Notes: a model not told the origin generated them from the letters alone. Positions 28,253 to 40,544 are shown, counted from the stretch's first letter. The stretch: 64,000 nucleotides of DNA from Casuarius casuarius (GCA_003342895.1 PTFA01000011.1:5072685-5136684), one strand, 5' to 3'. Translations and numbers: made by a program.

Positions 28253-28273
28253 AAAAAAAAAAGGGGGGGGGGG
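28253..28273. repeat. A10-G11 double homopolymer
   Basis: Ten A pass directly into eleven G, followed by a purine-only GAGAGTGGAGGTGAGG-like region. This is a strongly purine-biased strand with quadruplex or triplex potential. Confidence 0.92.
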
Positions 28274-31200
28274 AGAGTGGAGGTGAGGTGAGGGAGGAAT
28301 GTAAAGAAATATGGACTATAGATTTTTCTTTTTTGGTTTTTAGGCTTGCTTCATTCCTGAGGACAAGGGATGTCAGATCCATTTGATCTTGATGGGACAG
28401 ACAGATGTTTTCTTGAGGCTCTAGCTGTAGCCACTCACCTGTAACTGTAGTTCCTCACCTGATACAAATCCCACCCCTCTGCTGAGCTGCGTTTGCAGAT
28501 TGTATGAGCGCTCTTGGTCTACAGCAGTCCAAGGTCAGAGGGGGTAGTTCAAGTCACAGTGATTTGAGCAAATCCATCTGGTTCTGAATGAAGTGACATG
28601 GAGTTATTTTGTAATCTGCTGACACAGTTTAGCAGTGGGGTGGTTGAAAACAGCTGTGATCAGTAGCTTCTTAAATTGCTGCAATTGCTTCCAAAATGAT
28701 CCCCTATAGAGCTTTTAACATTCCCTTTGGGCATGATTTTAACTGGGTCGCTTCAAGAAGTTTCTTCTGTCATTTCCCACTCACCTCTTTTAGCCTAGAA
28801 GGTATTCTAGGAGCTAATCCAGGTTTGTAAAAAAAAATCTGTTCCTTGTATTATCATATAGCCAGCAATTGCCTGGTACTGACCTAGCATATTGGCACTA
28901 AGACACTGACTGTAGCTGTGCTAATGAAGAGGGGCTTTCTAGTCTGAATTTACTGGTTAATTTAAACAAAGTTAAATTAACTTTCCTCATAACTTTTACT
29001 GTTTGTACCTACAGCGAGAAGAGAACTATGGAGGCTTTTGTAAAGTTCAAGTCTTGGTATATGGCAACATAAACTATACAGTTATATATTTCAGGATTAG
29101 CAAAACTGAAATTACTGTATATATTGCACATTCAGTCCATTGTCATGATTTATGTCTATACATAAACAAAGAAACCTCTATCCATGGAAAGTCTTATCTG
29201 CTTGTCAAACAGAAATAGTAAAGGAAAGGGGGAAAAATGTAGTGGTATGTTGGCAGATAAAACGACTGAAGATACCTTTGTAGGAGCATAGATTGAAGAG
29301 GTTAGACCAGAGGTTTTACATGAATAATTTTTTGTTTCATTTCAAAATTTCATTTTCAATAATGTTTAATGAATAATTTTTTTTTAGTCATACATACAAG
29401 AACTCTAGAAGAAATAGGATTTGGCTAATGTTAAAGAAAAGAAATGTGTAGGGCTGAAACAGAAGGAAAATTTATCCTTAAGTACATGCAATAGATTTTG
29501 TTCTTAATGGTCTTTATAATGAGGTGCTTCCATGTTCCTCAAGAGTGCTGGCAATTAGTCAGCTTATACTGAATTATGCAGTTGGTTTGTGTCCTAATTG
29601 CTGCTAATAAATTAATGAAATAGTGTAGGNCAAGTGATTTGCTCAGTTATGCTATTCAATAACTTTAGTACACTCGATAATCTGGCTGAACTTCACGTCT
29701 CTGAGGCCAATGTGTTCTATAAAGCCAGTTTGACTCTAAATATATGAAGGTTGCAGAACCACTTAAGATGTGTATAAACAGTGTAGAGTAATGGCTTAAC
29801 AGAGAATATAACATACCTGACAGAGATTTGTATTTATTAGTGAGGGGACAAAATGGTGTTTATCTGAAAGTCAATAGTAACTTCTTGTATAATGAAGCTT
29901 AGATATCATATGGTGTGTGACTTATTTTTTCCTTCNGGAAAAGTGTGTTCAAGTGTGGTAAACAGTTTTAAGTAGCTGTATTTTTTGTAAAAGGTTTTGG
30001 AGGATCCAAATATGTTGACCTTTCAACCACTGAAATTGTATTTTAGTTCCTGGACTTGAAAGATAGAAGGAAGATAGTGTTCATCTGAATCATTCTTGGA
30101 TTCAGTGTTTGCGTCTGAAACCGGAATCTCAAAAGAGCATTTCATAAGACTAATTCCAATAAAAGAGGGAATACCACTACATTAGCAGAAATTAAAGATC
30201 TCCCCTTTCCAGCTAGTAGGAATCATAAAAGACTAGTCACTTCATGAAAGGTCTATTATGGACTTAGTTAACTGAAGTGTGTGGGGCCTGACCTGCTTCA
30301 TAGACCAATAATAATTTTAGCAGAATTATCTTGCATTTGTCTGAGATGGCAGCAAATTTGAGGGGAAAACTTTGCTATGTTGTCTAAAATGGCAAAGAGA
30401 ACGTCAGAGAAAAGCTAAAGAGAATCCAGTCTTTTTTCTATTTAGTCCCATCAATTCTGAGCCCTTTTCTTAATCTTGAGTTATACAATGTTATCTGTAA
30501 ATATGAAAATCTATTTCAATAATTTAAGTGATCTTAGAATGTGATGCCATGAACAAATAGCCTGACTTCTTGCTTTTGTCCTGATCTGAGCTTTTTACCA
30601 GGATCCCATACAAGTATATTGCAGGATATGTAAACATTAGCATTCTAATAGAGTTACTTAGATAATATATTAGCAGTAATATTATCCAGCTCCTGTAAGC
30701 TCTATCAAGAGAATTCATAACTCAGTAGCAACATTTTTAATAGTAAATATCAATATCTATGAGGCATTCTGATTCTATGATAGTATTTTCTTTAATGTAG
30801 AATCACAATGGGAAGACAGAAAAGTTCTGCATTTTACATGTTGAAGTGGCAGTAAATTTTATTTTGCAGTCACATTGACTTAAACGATAGGATACAGTTT
30901 CTCCTAAGCAAAACCAATCAGATGCAGCTATTAGCATTTGCAAACAATTTGTTAATTTGTTCTCCTCTTGGCTATGTATAAACACTTAGATGTGATGATA
31001 AACTACTCCACTGAATTATCACTTGCATGGTTTCGTAGCCCCTGTGGCATTTAGGAAACTGTTAGCTTAGTCCTTACCATATAAGCAGTGACTAGGAGCT
31101 GAGAGTACCAAATACCATCACTTCTTATAGTATTTGTATGTAGAGTTAAACACTGAACAGGAAGACGGTAGGTAGGTATTTTATGGCAATTTCTGTTGCA

Positions 31201-31365
31201 GGGTTTGCAGAAAGCAACTAGAGATGTGCTGATGCTGAAGTAATCTTAGATTTAGGTGAAGTATAAATGGCTATGTCTTGATCCAATTACCCACATTGTA
31301 CCACCATTGATACCGATTGGAGTTTCTTTGCTTCTGAGAGAACATCTGTGTAACCTGTGATCAGA

Positions 31366-31381
31366 TTTTTTTTTTTTTTTT
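31366..31381. repeat. T16 homopolymer
   Basis: Simple run of 16 T with no associated element recognised. Confidence 0.93.
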
Positions 31382-32435
31382 AAATCTCCTTTTATTCCTG
31401 TCCCTCTTCAATGCTGGTCAATAACTCAGATGCTAGGAGGCAGCTACTGAGTCTACCTCCTTTAAGTGTTTGTGGAGGAAAAGGCCTCTAAAACTGTGTC
31501 ACTATCTTGTTTCCATTTGTAGCTCAAATAGAACTTACATAACTCATCCTCGGAAAAAGAAAACTTCAAGCACAATGAAATCTCTCCTTTCTTACACTGT
31601 AACAAGTGTGCCTTTCCTCCCCGTTTCTCCTGCCAAGGTTTTTAAAACATGCTAACCTCCGTTTAATAGGAGTATGTAGTATTGTGAGAAAGGAAAAATT
31701 ATTCTATTTAATCTGATTGGCCATCAGTGAAGCCACCTTGTCTGTATTTTGTTTAGAGGGCTTAGTGGTGGACTCTTATAATTTGAATCATTAGAGCTGG
31801 GTGAAACTTTTTCATTAGATCGTAATTCATTGGAGAAGAGTTCTGTAGACATGAAACTGTTCACATTTTCAGTGAATAGCTTAGGTCCAAAAAAGGAGAG
31901 GAAGACGGATGCACTGAAAATGTGAAAATGCTCTTTTTTTTTACTCCTGGTATATGTATATCATGATAACCCTCAGTTATATGATTATATATTATTTTTT
32001 ACCCATCGGACTCCTAGCTTATTCAGTGTTCAAACTAGAGAGTATTTGCTTAATGACCACTACTGCCATATGAAAAATAGCTTAGTGATTTATTTATCAT
32101 AGAGTGTTCAAACTCTGCTTTGGAAACTTCCCCTGAGAATTACTGGCCACAGACATGAACAAAGCCTCTCCACATCTCTGGGGTGAGATGAAGAAGTTAT
32201 ACTGCCTCGGTCTGACAGAGGAGGGCCTGAGAAAAAGGAAGATTACATCAGAAATGCAGCTAGATTTCAGTACCTGCTTGAGGATGCCTTTCTTGAGCAA
32301 TATTACTACTAAATAACATTTCTCATGTTCACAATGCAGCTTCTATATACTCTCAGTGATATTTTTTACTCTCAAATGAGATTTTGATTTCAGGCTGAGC
32401 AATCAAAAAATAGAAACTCTCTCAACTAGCTTGCT

Positions 32436-32441
32436 TTTATT
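32436..32441 (-). promoter_or_regulatory. Candidate poly(A) signal AATAAA
   Basis: AATAAA reads on the minus strand about 380 bases after the stop codon of the candidate terminal exon at 32,823-33,360. A T-rich stretch follows about 20-30 bases downstream on the same strand, as expected of a downstream element. AATAAA alone is common in AT-rich DNA, so support comes mainly from its placement. Confidence 0.3.
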
Positions 32442-32822
32442 GCCCCAAGCTCCCAGTCCCAGCCTTCTTCTGTTGAGTAAGAATCCTAATTTTAACTCAT
32501 AGCACTCTGCCCTGCCTCCTCCAAAAAGGACTGTCTAACTAAATGTAGGCATTTGCAATGTGGACATTTACATCTGAGCTAGTAACACTGGGCTCCTTTG
32601 CATAGTCAACAGAAAGAAATAGATGACTGTAGGATGAGACTGATCTCCCACAGATGATGTCTAAAATATATCGGTAGATTTGCATTCTAGCACCTGCCTC
32701 AGAAAAAGGGGTGAATAATTCACAGCTGAACATCTAAAGCTAGGTGAAATTAATCCCACCTTCTGTGTCTCAGACCACCTGGCTCTTTCCTAAGCCACCT
32801 GTGTCATGCTTTGTCTCCTTGG

Positions 32823-33358
32823 CTAGACCAAGGTGTCTTCAGGTTTTTTTCCATCCGTCTGCTCTGCCATCCTTCCTCTCTTCATGAAAGTAAGGCATCC
32901 TTTTTTTTCCACGCAGTGTGGGGGTTCAAAAATGGCAGGTTCATCAACAACATAAGATGACATTTGTGTTCCTTCATCTGCTTCCAAATCTGTAAAGGTT
33001 ATAGGAAAAACCTGCCCATCCCCTTTGGCCCTGCTCACTGTGCTGCGGGATAGCAAAAACGGCAACCTGCAAATTCTCTGAAGGGCCGGAGCATGTCTAG
33101 TGCAGCTGGGTGCTTCTGAAAATGAGTTGCTGTTTTCACAGTGTCTAATATGTATGGTTTGAGAGTTTTGAAAGCCATATAATTTGTCAAATTTGAACAA
33201 TAGCATGTTTCCAACATCGGAGGGCATACTCCTTTCTTCTGGCCAAGTTTCATTTGGCTTTAAAGGAGATATGAGAGCTTTTTGATTAAAGATTATTTTA
33301 TCCTCATTAAAAGAATTGCAACTGTTTTCTCCTGGTTTTATTTCTAAATTGTCTGACT

Positions 33359-33360
<2 letters not shown>
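32823..33360 (-). CDS. Candidate terminal coding exon, unknown protein
   Basis: About 178 consecutive sense codons run on the minus strand from the edge of a long A tract to a TAG stop (32,823-32,825). This is the longest open stretch in the window outside repeats. Codons favour purines at the first position, and the peptide has a balanced composition rich in D, E, K, S and P, unlike translated low-complexity DNA. It starts ESDNLEIKPG, contains several Cys and His, and ends KKPEDTLV, whose last three residues fit a class I PDZ-binding tail. No membrane segment or known domain was recognised. I see no strong acceptor at its upstream edge; internal AGs after pyrimidines near 33,042 and 33,121 could be the true acceptor. 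Possible identities are the last exon of a minus-strand gene, or a decayed gene fragment. A chance open frame of this length is unlikely but not excluded. Confidence 0.35.

Positions 33361-33392
<32 letters not shown>
33361..33392. repeat. T32 homopolymer
   Basis: Thirty-two T followed directly by an undetermined base (33,393). On the minus strand this is an A tract placed immediately upstream of the candidate coding exon. The sequence length here is unreliable, so any reading frame through it is too. Confidence 0.95.
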
Positions 33393-34687
33393 NAAATTTG
33401 TACTCCAAAATTCAACCTGAGGCAGCAACATGATATGGATAGCACCAGTCCCAATGATTTAAACTGTTGGTTATAAGGAAAAGAAAAGATTTGCAAATCT
33501 TTAGAAAATCTTATCATAAAAATGTAAGGCTTTTTATGTAAGCTCTGCAGATGCGTATTTGCATAAGTACATATAAACATTGTAGATTGAACTGGGAACT
33601 TCTCTTTCAGCTAATAGTCTTAGCAGCAGCAAAGCATAGTCTTTAGCTATTACAAAACTACCTATTAATTTAGGTTATGCTTATCAAGCAGTCTCAATTA
33701 GGAAAGATGAGTTTACTGGAAGTTGAAGGTTTAGGGCACACCTAATAAGGGATAACGAGGAATACTAAAATTCAGTACCCCCTCCTATAAGCAGATTTAA
33801 ACTACTGTTTCCACTTCCTAAGAAAATTCCTTAACTGCTTTTATATGAGGTATTACAGGATTGGTGGTTCTGTCATTTCTGGTTCAAACTACTTCCCTTT
33901 CTCCCAAGTTAACATTCTTCTCCATTCAGTGTGAGTACTGAGGGTGAAAAGAAAACTGCTACTACCTACCACTTTATTTTTTGCTTCATTTTGTTTCAGG
34001 TGACTGAAAAGGAAATGCTTTAGTTGAAATCAGACATAAATATATACTACAAATATCCTAGCATTTGAAGTCATTTAAACTCTAGTATTAAGCAATATAA
34101 AGTTAGTAGAAATGCATCATCTTTCATTAATTCTTTAAAAATTTTGAATGATAAATGTCCTCCTGCAAGCTTAGCTGCTGGTAATCCCCCTTTTGTCTTG
34201 AGGGTATGATTTTTTTTATAATCCTAAACACCAGATAACTTTCTAAAGGTAAATTAAATTGTGACAAATGCCTACTTTGTTATCACCTCTTAATGGTAAC
34301 TATTAACCTTTAGAAAGCCTTCAGTTAATATGAATTATTTACAAAACAATTATCTCTATTAGAATTTTCAGTTAAATCTTTTAATTCCAACTGCCCCCTA
34401 TAAATTTTTGTTCACATTGAGATTGTAGTACATAATCTGTTCGAAGACAGTTAATCAATTCTGCTGTTTAATAAGAAGTTAAAATATACCTCACAGGAAT
34501 CTTTTCCATTTCTTGTGCCAACTTTTTGCAGTTTCATTTCTATGTTTTATTTTTCAGTATTAGAATAATGTTTCCATTTTTGTACAGTTTTTCACTATTC
34601 TGAATCATTAACATAAGAATATCTCATTCCAAACAGTAGAGTGCTCTAACTGCTTTAATTTGACTTCATGCATCTGCTAGTTTCTGG

Positions 34688-34728
<41 letters not shown>

Positions 34729-36149
34729 CTCATTGACTCTTTACAGGTAACTAACTGTTCCACCTTTTCCTAATTACTTGCAAAGTAAGAACTATATCCT
34801 CTGCAAGTGCATCATTAGCCTAACACTGAAATATTTGAATATGTATGATACTACTAATTCAATGATGTATGCTGATAATGCATAATTCTATAGTAAACCT
34901 GTGTATTACACTTGGGAAGCATCTTACACTTAATTAGTGACTGTAAAACATACCTACCTTATACATCACTTTGTAATTGTTCCTTATCTTTTGGGATGCT
35001 TTTTGGTTTTTTGCTTCTTTGTTTATACTGCTCAGCTCTCATAGCTCTGGGACATCTGACAAATTAAGTTAACTTGTAGCTAAACAAAGAAACAATGATG
35101 AAAGACCTTTCATCAACCAAGGACTTCAAGAAAAGGAGATTCTGTGTGGTTGCACATAAAAGGGACAACATAACATGTCAGGGAGAAGCAGGCCCCAATG
35201 AACTTTTCCTTCTGTGCGAAATGAAGGAGTGGGAATATGGAGTGAGGCAGTGACTCTTACATTGGAGAGGCCTGATGGGAGAGCCTCCCACCATAGCTAT
35301 ATGCCTGGAAAATTGCAGCTTTCTTGGTCAGGAAGGTATTCTGCAGTGCTGAGATCTCTACTTGGAGATTTGAGGGTTGTCTCTGGGTCTCGAGATGAAA
35401 TTTCTAAGGTCCGCTAACAGGTGCCTCAGCTGATCCTACAAATTCTGAGGTATATGTTTCTGCTGCTCTGTAATGTAATGGGGCAGAAGGTATAAATTAT
35501 GTTTCCCACAGTCTATAATATTGCTGGCTTTAAGAGCACAGCATGCTACTTACAAAACTTGACTTCTGATAATGACTGTACTTTCACTTTATCCTGGATA
35601 ATACACATCTTGCAGTAATTTTCTTATCATTACACCTCTTTTATATGTAGCGTGAAAACAATCTACCATAAGGATAGTTATCTTGAAGTGTTTCTTAATT
35701 TTTTTCTTGAGTCAATAAAATATCTTAGGCTACTACTGGTCAAAGACTGCTTGTATGAACGGTATTGGGAACTCTCATTTTAGCAACACAGTAATAAACA
35801 CAGTGCCTTTCTCTCAAGTGAAGGGGAAGTAGAGAGGTCTTTTTGCTTCTGTGTGTTTTTCTGTATTTTTGTTTTTTTCCTCTCCACAATTGTCAGTATG
35901 GTGGAAAGAATTATGGGAACATAGTGTTTTGATAAGATTTGTTTGGAAAAGTTTTGCAAGGGCAGGGTATACATATATATGTAAGAGAGACAGTTCCTGT
36001 AATAGGCATCAGCTGATTTTAATTGTAGCAATTTATACCTCTTACTGGAAAAATGGAAAACTGTAGACTAAAGCATACACTCAGCCTGATTCTGGATTAT
36101 GTATGTACACACAGATGTATGTACTGAAGTTTTCATGTGAAGCTGAGGG
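33393..36149. other. AT-rich non-coding DNA
   Basis: Very AT-rich with no recognised gene. It contains the T36 tract listed separately. The short open frames on both strands show no family resemblance. Confidence 0.55.
34689..34724. repeat. T36 homopolymer
   Basis: Longest homopolymer in the window. It would be the tail of a retroposed copy lying to its right on the minus strand, but I recognise no gene body there and no clear target-site duplication. Confidence 0.95.
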
Positions 36150-36590
36150 ATCCGCATGCTGGGGAGCAGCGAGAGCCAGGCTGCTTCACAAAGGAGGACG
36201 AGCTAGGAGCCAAGGGTGACCACTGTGCAAGCTGAGCTTCACCAAAGGGGCACAGCCCCACAGGGTCTGAACCAAGTGCTGCTAACAGGGTCCATCAGAG
36301 CCCCAGGCAGGCCAAGGGGGTGAACCAGGGCTGGGAGGATCTAGGGGTCCAGCCAGGAGCCAAAGGAGATGGGACTGGAGACAGGGCTGGAGGCCCAGCT
36401 GCAAGCATAGGTCTGAGGTCTATCCAGGAGGCAGAGCCAGGGAGAGGGCTGGAGTCCAGCTCCACTACAGTGTCACTGGGGCAGGGACTGACAGCCCTGG
36501 GCTGAAATGGGGAGTTGGGCCAGACCAAAGGTCCTAGGGGAGGCTGGGCAGGGCCAGTGAGGCCCATTAGTGCCCTCAGGGCTCTGAGAC
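36150..36590. repeat. GC-rich degenerate repeat block
   Basis: About 440 GC-rich bases between AT-rich DNA and a CR1 tail. The word GGGCTGG recurs at about 36,327, 36,383, 36,447 and (as GGGCTGA) 36,499, each time near a CCAGC/CCAGG word. This suggests an eroded tandem array with a unit of about 50-65 bases. Related words occur in the block at 16,556-16,870. The open frames through it run on both strands and are a composition effect. The block may be part of the CR1 insertion or an independent minisatellite. Confidence 0.5.
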
Positions 36591-36599
36591 TAAATCTTG

Positions 36600-36965
36600 A
36601 AGAACAGAGGGCTCAAAAGGCATTTAACTGCTGCCTTCAGCTACCTGAGGGGTGTTATAGAGAAGATGACGGTAGACTTCTCAGTGGCAGGTGCTGGAAG
36701 GAGAGGAGGTGACGTTCACGAGCTGCACAAAGAAAACTCCAAGTGGAGATGGTGAGGGGTGGGGAGGAGTTCTCCTGAGAAAGGTCAAATGCAGGAGCAG
36801 ATGCTCAGGGAGGTTGTTGAATCTCCGCCCTTGAAGGTATTGAAGATTTAACTGGNCGAGGCTGAGCAGCTTGGTGCAACTTTGAAGTTAGTCCTGCTTT
36901 GATCATGAGGTATGACTGGGTGATCTCCAGAGGCCCTTTCAACCTAAATTATCTATGATTCTAAA
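36600..36965 (+). mobile_element. CR1 LINE, 5'-truncated 3' tail
   Basis: The end of the element reads GACTGGGTGATCTCCAGAGG, then CCCTTTCAACC, then a short tail with CTATGATTCT. This is the characteristic CR1 3' terminus with its octamer-type tail and no poly(A). Upstream, CTTCAGCTACCTGAGGGG and CAGGGAGGTTGTTGAATCTC match the end of ORF2 and the 3' untranslated region of avian CR1. It is severely 5'-truncated (about 370 bases), as most CR1 copies are, and diverged by many substitutions, with a scrambled middle around 36,730-36,790. It has no coding capacity. The left edge is uncertain by some tens of bases. Confidence 0.9.
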
Positions 36966-39262
36966 AAAAGATAACTCCTATCGCAAATATCTGGGTGTGT
37001 GCTTGGGTTTCTTAGTATTTGAGGGAGTGAGGGTATATAAATTGGTATGTTCTCCCTTTCAAAATTTAAGGGGAGGTGGGAGAAGAAAGTTTAAAAGGGT
37101 CTCACTTGTCCTGATGGGAAGCAAGAACATACTTGAAACCTAGTTTATAGGCTGGGAAAACTGTTTCCTAATGTACTTAAGCAGCAAGAGAAACTACAGT
37201 AATCTCAACTTGTTTCCATCTACCAAAAGCAAGCAGATTTCTGTCTCACCTTTTCAATGATCAGTGCCATTCAGCATAGCAATATGAACAAAGAACTTGC
37301 TTAGCATTTTGGTTTTAACTCATTTTTCACTGACGAGACTCAGCTATCATTTTCAGTACTGGCTATTGTATTTCTTCCCAAATCCCTTAGACAAAAACTC
37401 AGAGAAAATAATCCTGCTCGGTATGGCTCATTGCCACCCCATTGTTATCCCTAGGATTAATAGTATTTGTGATAACTGCAATAAATTGGACCATTTCATG
37501 TTACCATGGCAGCCAAACTGAAAATAGTAATTTTTCTTCCCTAGGTTGGCCACAAATACTGTTCCAGGTAGAAGATATAAACTAACGCTTGTTTATCATT
37601 TTCCTGTGTCTTATAATGAAATAACTTTTCCTAAATCTAGCATTCTCTGTGATTCATTCCTATGATGTGGGAATTTCTTATTAAAGAATAACAGGACACA
37701 CAACAACTCCTATCTGAGCATATCAGTGATTAAATTAACCTGATATTTTGTCTGAGTGATGGTGAATTTCAGATAATGTGGTAAAGAATTCTTATGTATA
37801 TAATTGGAAATTACCAAAAAAGCTTTTTTCCTTATACTCCTGATTCTTTTTTTTAAACCAAAAAAAAAAAAAAGCTTATGCTCTCAGTTAAAATAACAAT
37901 GCATTTTCCATGCTTTATGGACAACTAAATTTTGAAAAGATTTAAAATAAATCCTGTAGGATCTTGTAGGGATAGGCAAAATCTGCGTTTTATGGCTTAG
38001 TTAAAGTATAAAGAGAATTAAGATACTGATTTATTTGCTGGTAAAACTCAGACTTTGCTAGCTGCAAACCCATACAGTGTTAATCCTTCCTTTCTGGATA
38101 AACAATTAAGCCTGTATTTTCATGAGGGTGTGCTAAGAGAAGAATAAGTAGTTTCACAAAGAAGGCAGACGTTAAATGCCTTTTTAGCTGATTCTCTGAT
38201 TCTTCTTGTGTTACTCCAAAAAGACATTCTTGCAGCTGTGTTCCTTACATTAGCAAGGCACAGGACTGGAGAGGGTCTCCTGAACTGGACTGGTTCAGTT
38301 CTGTAGTCTGCTACCACGATTTCTACCAGATTGTCTTAACTCATGCTGTAGTAACCATGCTGAAGTATTCAAGGACCCTAAAAGCCTTCCCCTTCTACAA
38401 CTAAACATGTTAATTACTTTCCTTTTGCACCCATCTAAACATCAAAATGCTTATCTACATATAAAGAGATGCTTGCAAGATAGTCTCTTAGAAGTATAAT
38501 AGAAGGAAGAGTAAAATTAACAGAAAGTTACAATAATAACATAGTAACTGGAGTCTTGCTGTGATTTTTAAGAACCTAGACAAAGGGCTGGATCTCAAGG
38601 ACTCTGATCTTGGAAATATCTGAGAAGCTAGATAGTCATGTGAATTTACTTCAAGAAATGTATTATATAATAATTTTGTGTGCTAAAGCAGGGAGGTAAT
38701 GCTTTAATGTGCATGTGTGGACATGAGAGAGTAAATTCACCACAATGTAGTTTATTTGCAGTTCCCAGTTATTTTCTTTTGTTTTGTTTAATGTGTGAGC
38801 AGTGTGTCTAATGGGGAACTGTGGCAGTAGATACAATATATTGATATCACGCTTAATCAGAGATAAAAGGGAAACTTCAGAAATTCTCATGTTTGTGTAT
38901 GTTCCAAATAATTTTTTCATAATGGCTATAGTTTTAAACTCAGTCCCTAAAAAATCATTGTTTGATAGAAAGGGTTTGATGTTTTAGAAACATTCAGCAC
39001 CAGTAAAACAAAAGGTTTGTAGAAGCTGAAGGTATCTGGCTCTTCAAAATCAGACCATTTCTAGGAGGAATGTAAGCCTTAGATGGATCCTCATAATCAC
39101 TGGATGCCTTCACACTAACATTTCAGTTTGAAGTAGTAGCATACTTTTGAAGTGAATCTTCCAATCTTCCACACCTACTGCACTTTGTTTCATATCTCAA
39201 GGTATGTGAGCTACATTCCTTTCAGATGAAATCATACTAGAAGACCTGCTTATGAAGTGCAT
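36966..39262. other. AT-rich non-coding DNA
   Basis: No gene or repeat family recognised apart from short A runs near 37,860. Open frames are short and scattered. Confidence 0.55.
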
Positions 39263-39660
39263 CTAACACACTCCAAACACTAGCATATGGAAAAAAGAAC
39301 CAAACAAGGTAGCGTTCCTCACCACCACCCCATCCCCTAGCATATTAGTGAGCTCGGTGGGCACCAGTAGAAAGCTCTTGGGATCATCAAGGACTTTTGC
39401 AATGTCAGCCATATAGAGAGTGTGCCATATAAAGAGTCAGGTAGGATCTCCACTTCTGTTTGCTGCCTCTCAGTTCCTTGCTGGCTCCCATACAACTTAA
39501 GGGTCACTTTAGGTTCCTCAGGGAATATAGTGTTGTTTTTATTTGTGCCATTTTTCTGACTCATTTCTATTCCTTTCCCATAATCTTTTTGGCCTTTGCC
39601 TGAAGCTGCCCGCCATCTCAGTGTATGCATTCTCTGGGATAGGTGGCACGCAGTTTGCAC
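39263..39660 (-). pseudogene. Protein-like relic with probable frame shift, unknown family
   Basis: On the minus strand one frame is open from about 39,660 to 39,337 (about 107 codons, with words such as EEPKVTLKLYGSQQGTERQ). A second frame is open from about 39,430 to the stop at 39,263-39,265 and contains ADIAKVLDDPKSFLLVPTEL. Both parts have purine-first codons and a normal protein composition, and the second frame takes over where the first turns implausible. This is what an old coding sequence with a one-base shift looks like. A near-duplication of TATATGGC, 16 bases apart, sits at the switch point. I do not recognise the protein. It could instead be two exons' worth of unrelated frames or chance. 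It lies 0.7 kb to the left of the large CR1 but does not resemble CR1 ORF1 or ORF2. Confidence 0.25.
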
Positions 39661-40345
39661 TGCACCGTTTCTATTGATGGCCTGTCATGAGGGTATCAGG
39701 GTACACTCCCACTTTGAAGAGTTGCCTTTAGAACAGAATTGATTGCTCATTGTTTTTTAGGTGATATTTACTATATTGCAAGAGGTGTTGATGTAAAATC
39801 ACATACCACTGTTCAACACTGTCTACTCCTTGATCCTCTGTGTTTTGCTAGTCTATGATAAAGACAAAGGTATCAATTGGCCTGGATATGGGTGCTGAGC
39901 TGAGTGTCTGACTGTCTACAGAGTGTACTAAGAGGCTTTGTTTGCAGCTGCCAAGGGCACTGGTCCTTGCTGGCCCAGTCCAGCTGGAAAGACTCACTTG
40001 CAGTCTTACAGAGGTCCTGCCTCCCACATTGCACCATACAAACTGCTAAAGCAAAAATAGCTATTGCTCCTTTGCAAAATAAGTACTCAGCTAGTACCTA
40101 GCTTAAATTAGTCAAGCTCTATCTTAAAAAAAAAATTGTTTTTCTCCCTTTATCTCACCCATAAGGTTGTTTCAGAGTCTCATTATTTGGTTGGATGGGA
40201 ACTGTGTTTTAATATCTGATCTAAACTTGGTCTCGTGCAGTCTATGCCTTTACCTTTTGTATCTGTCCTTCACAGTAAACAATGCTGCTTCTTCCCTGCT
40301 ATCCTTACTGGCTGTAAGCCTCCCTGGTCTGGCTTCTGTTGGCTA
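39661..40345. other. Non-coding spacer
   Basis: No gene recognised between the protein-like relic and the large CR1 element. Confidence 0.55.
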
Positions 40346-40544
40346 CTCACAGAAGAGCTGAGGTTGGAAAGGATCTCCTGGATTGTTTGGATTGTTCAGT
40401 CCAACACCCCTGCTCAAACTAGGGTCAGGGATGTGTTCAGTTGGGTTTTGAATATCTCCAAAAACAGAGACTCTCCAGTGTCTCTCAGTAATCTGTTCCA
40501 GTGTTTGACCACCCTGATAGTAAAAAAGCTTTTTCTTATTATGT

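Larger units (their letters stand above)
18616..32435. other. AT-rich non-coding DNA with exon-like segments
   Basis: No gene family was recognised across this stretch. It contains two small plus-strand segments with good splice signals and a single open frame (19,381-19,441 and 23,217-23,285) and one on the minus strand (28,459-28,518); these are treated as findings. Simple tracts are listed separately. The composition suggests a long intron or a gene desert. Confidence 0.55.

Noticed and set aside
28294..28315. Sequence resembling miR-1/206 (GGAATGTAAAGAA shared)
   Set aside because: No complementary arm lies on either side, so no precursor hairpin can form; 18 of 22 matches by chance in 64 kb of AT-rich DNA is not surprising enough.
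34689..34724. T36 as the tail of a processed pseudogene
   Set aside because: No AATAAA at the right distance on the minus strand, no recognisable gene body and no evident target-site duplication.
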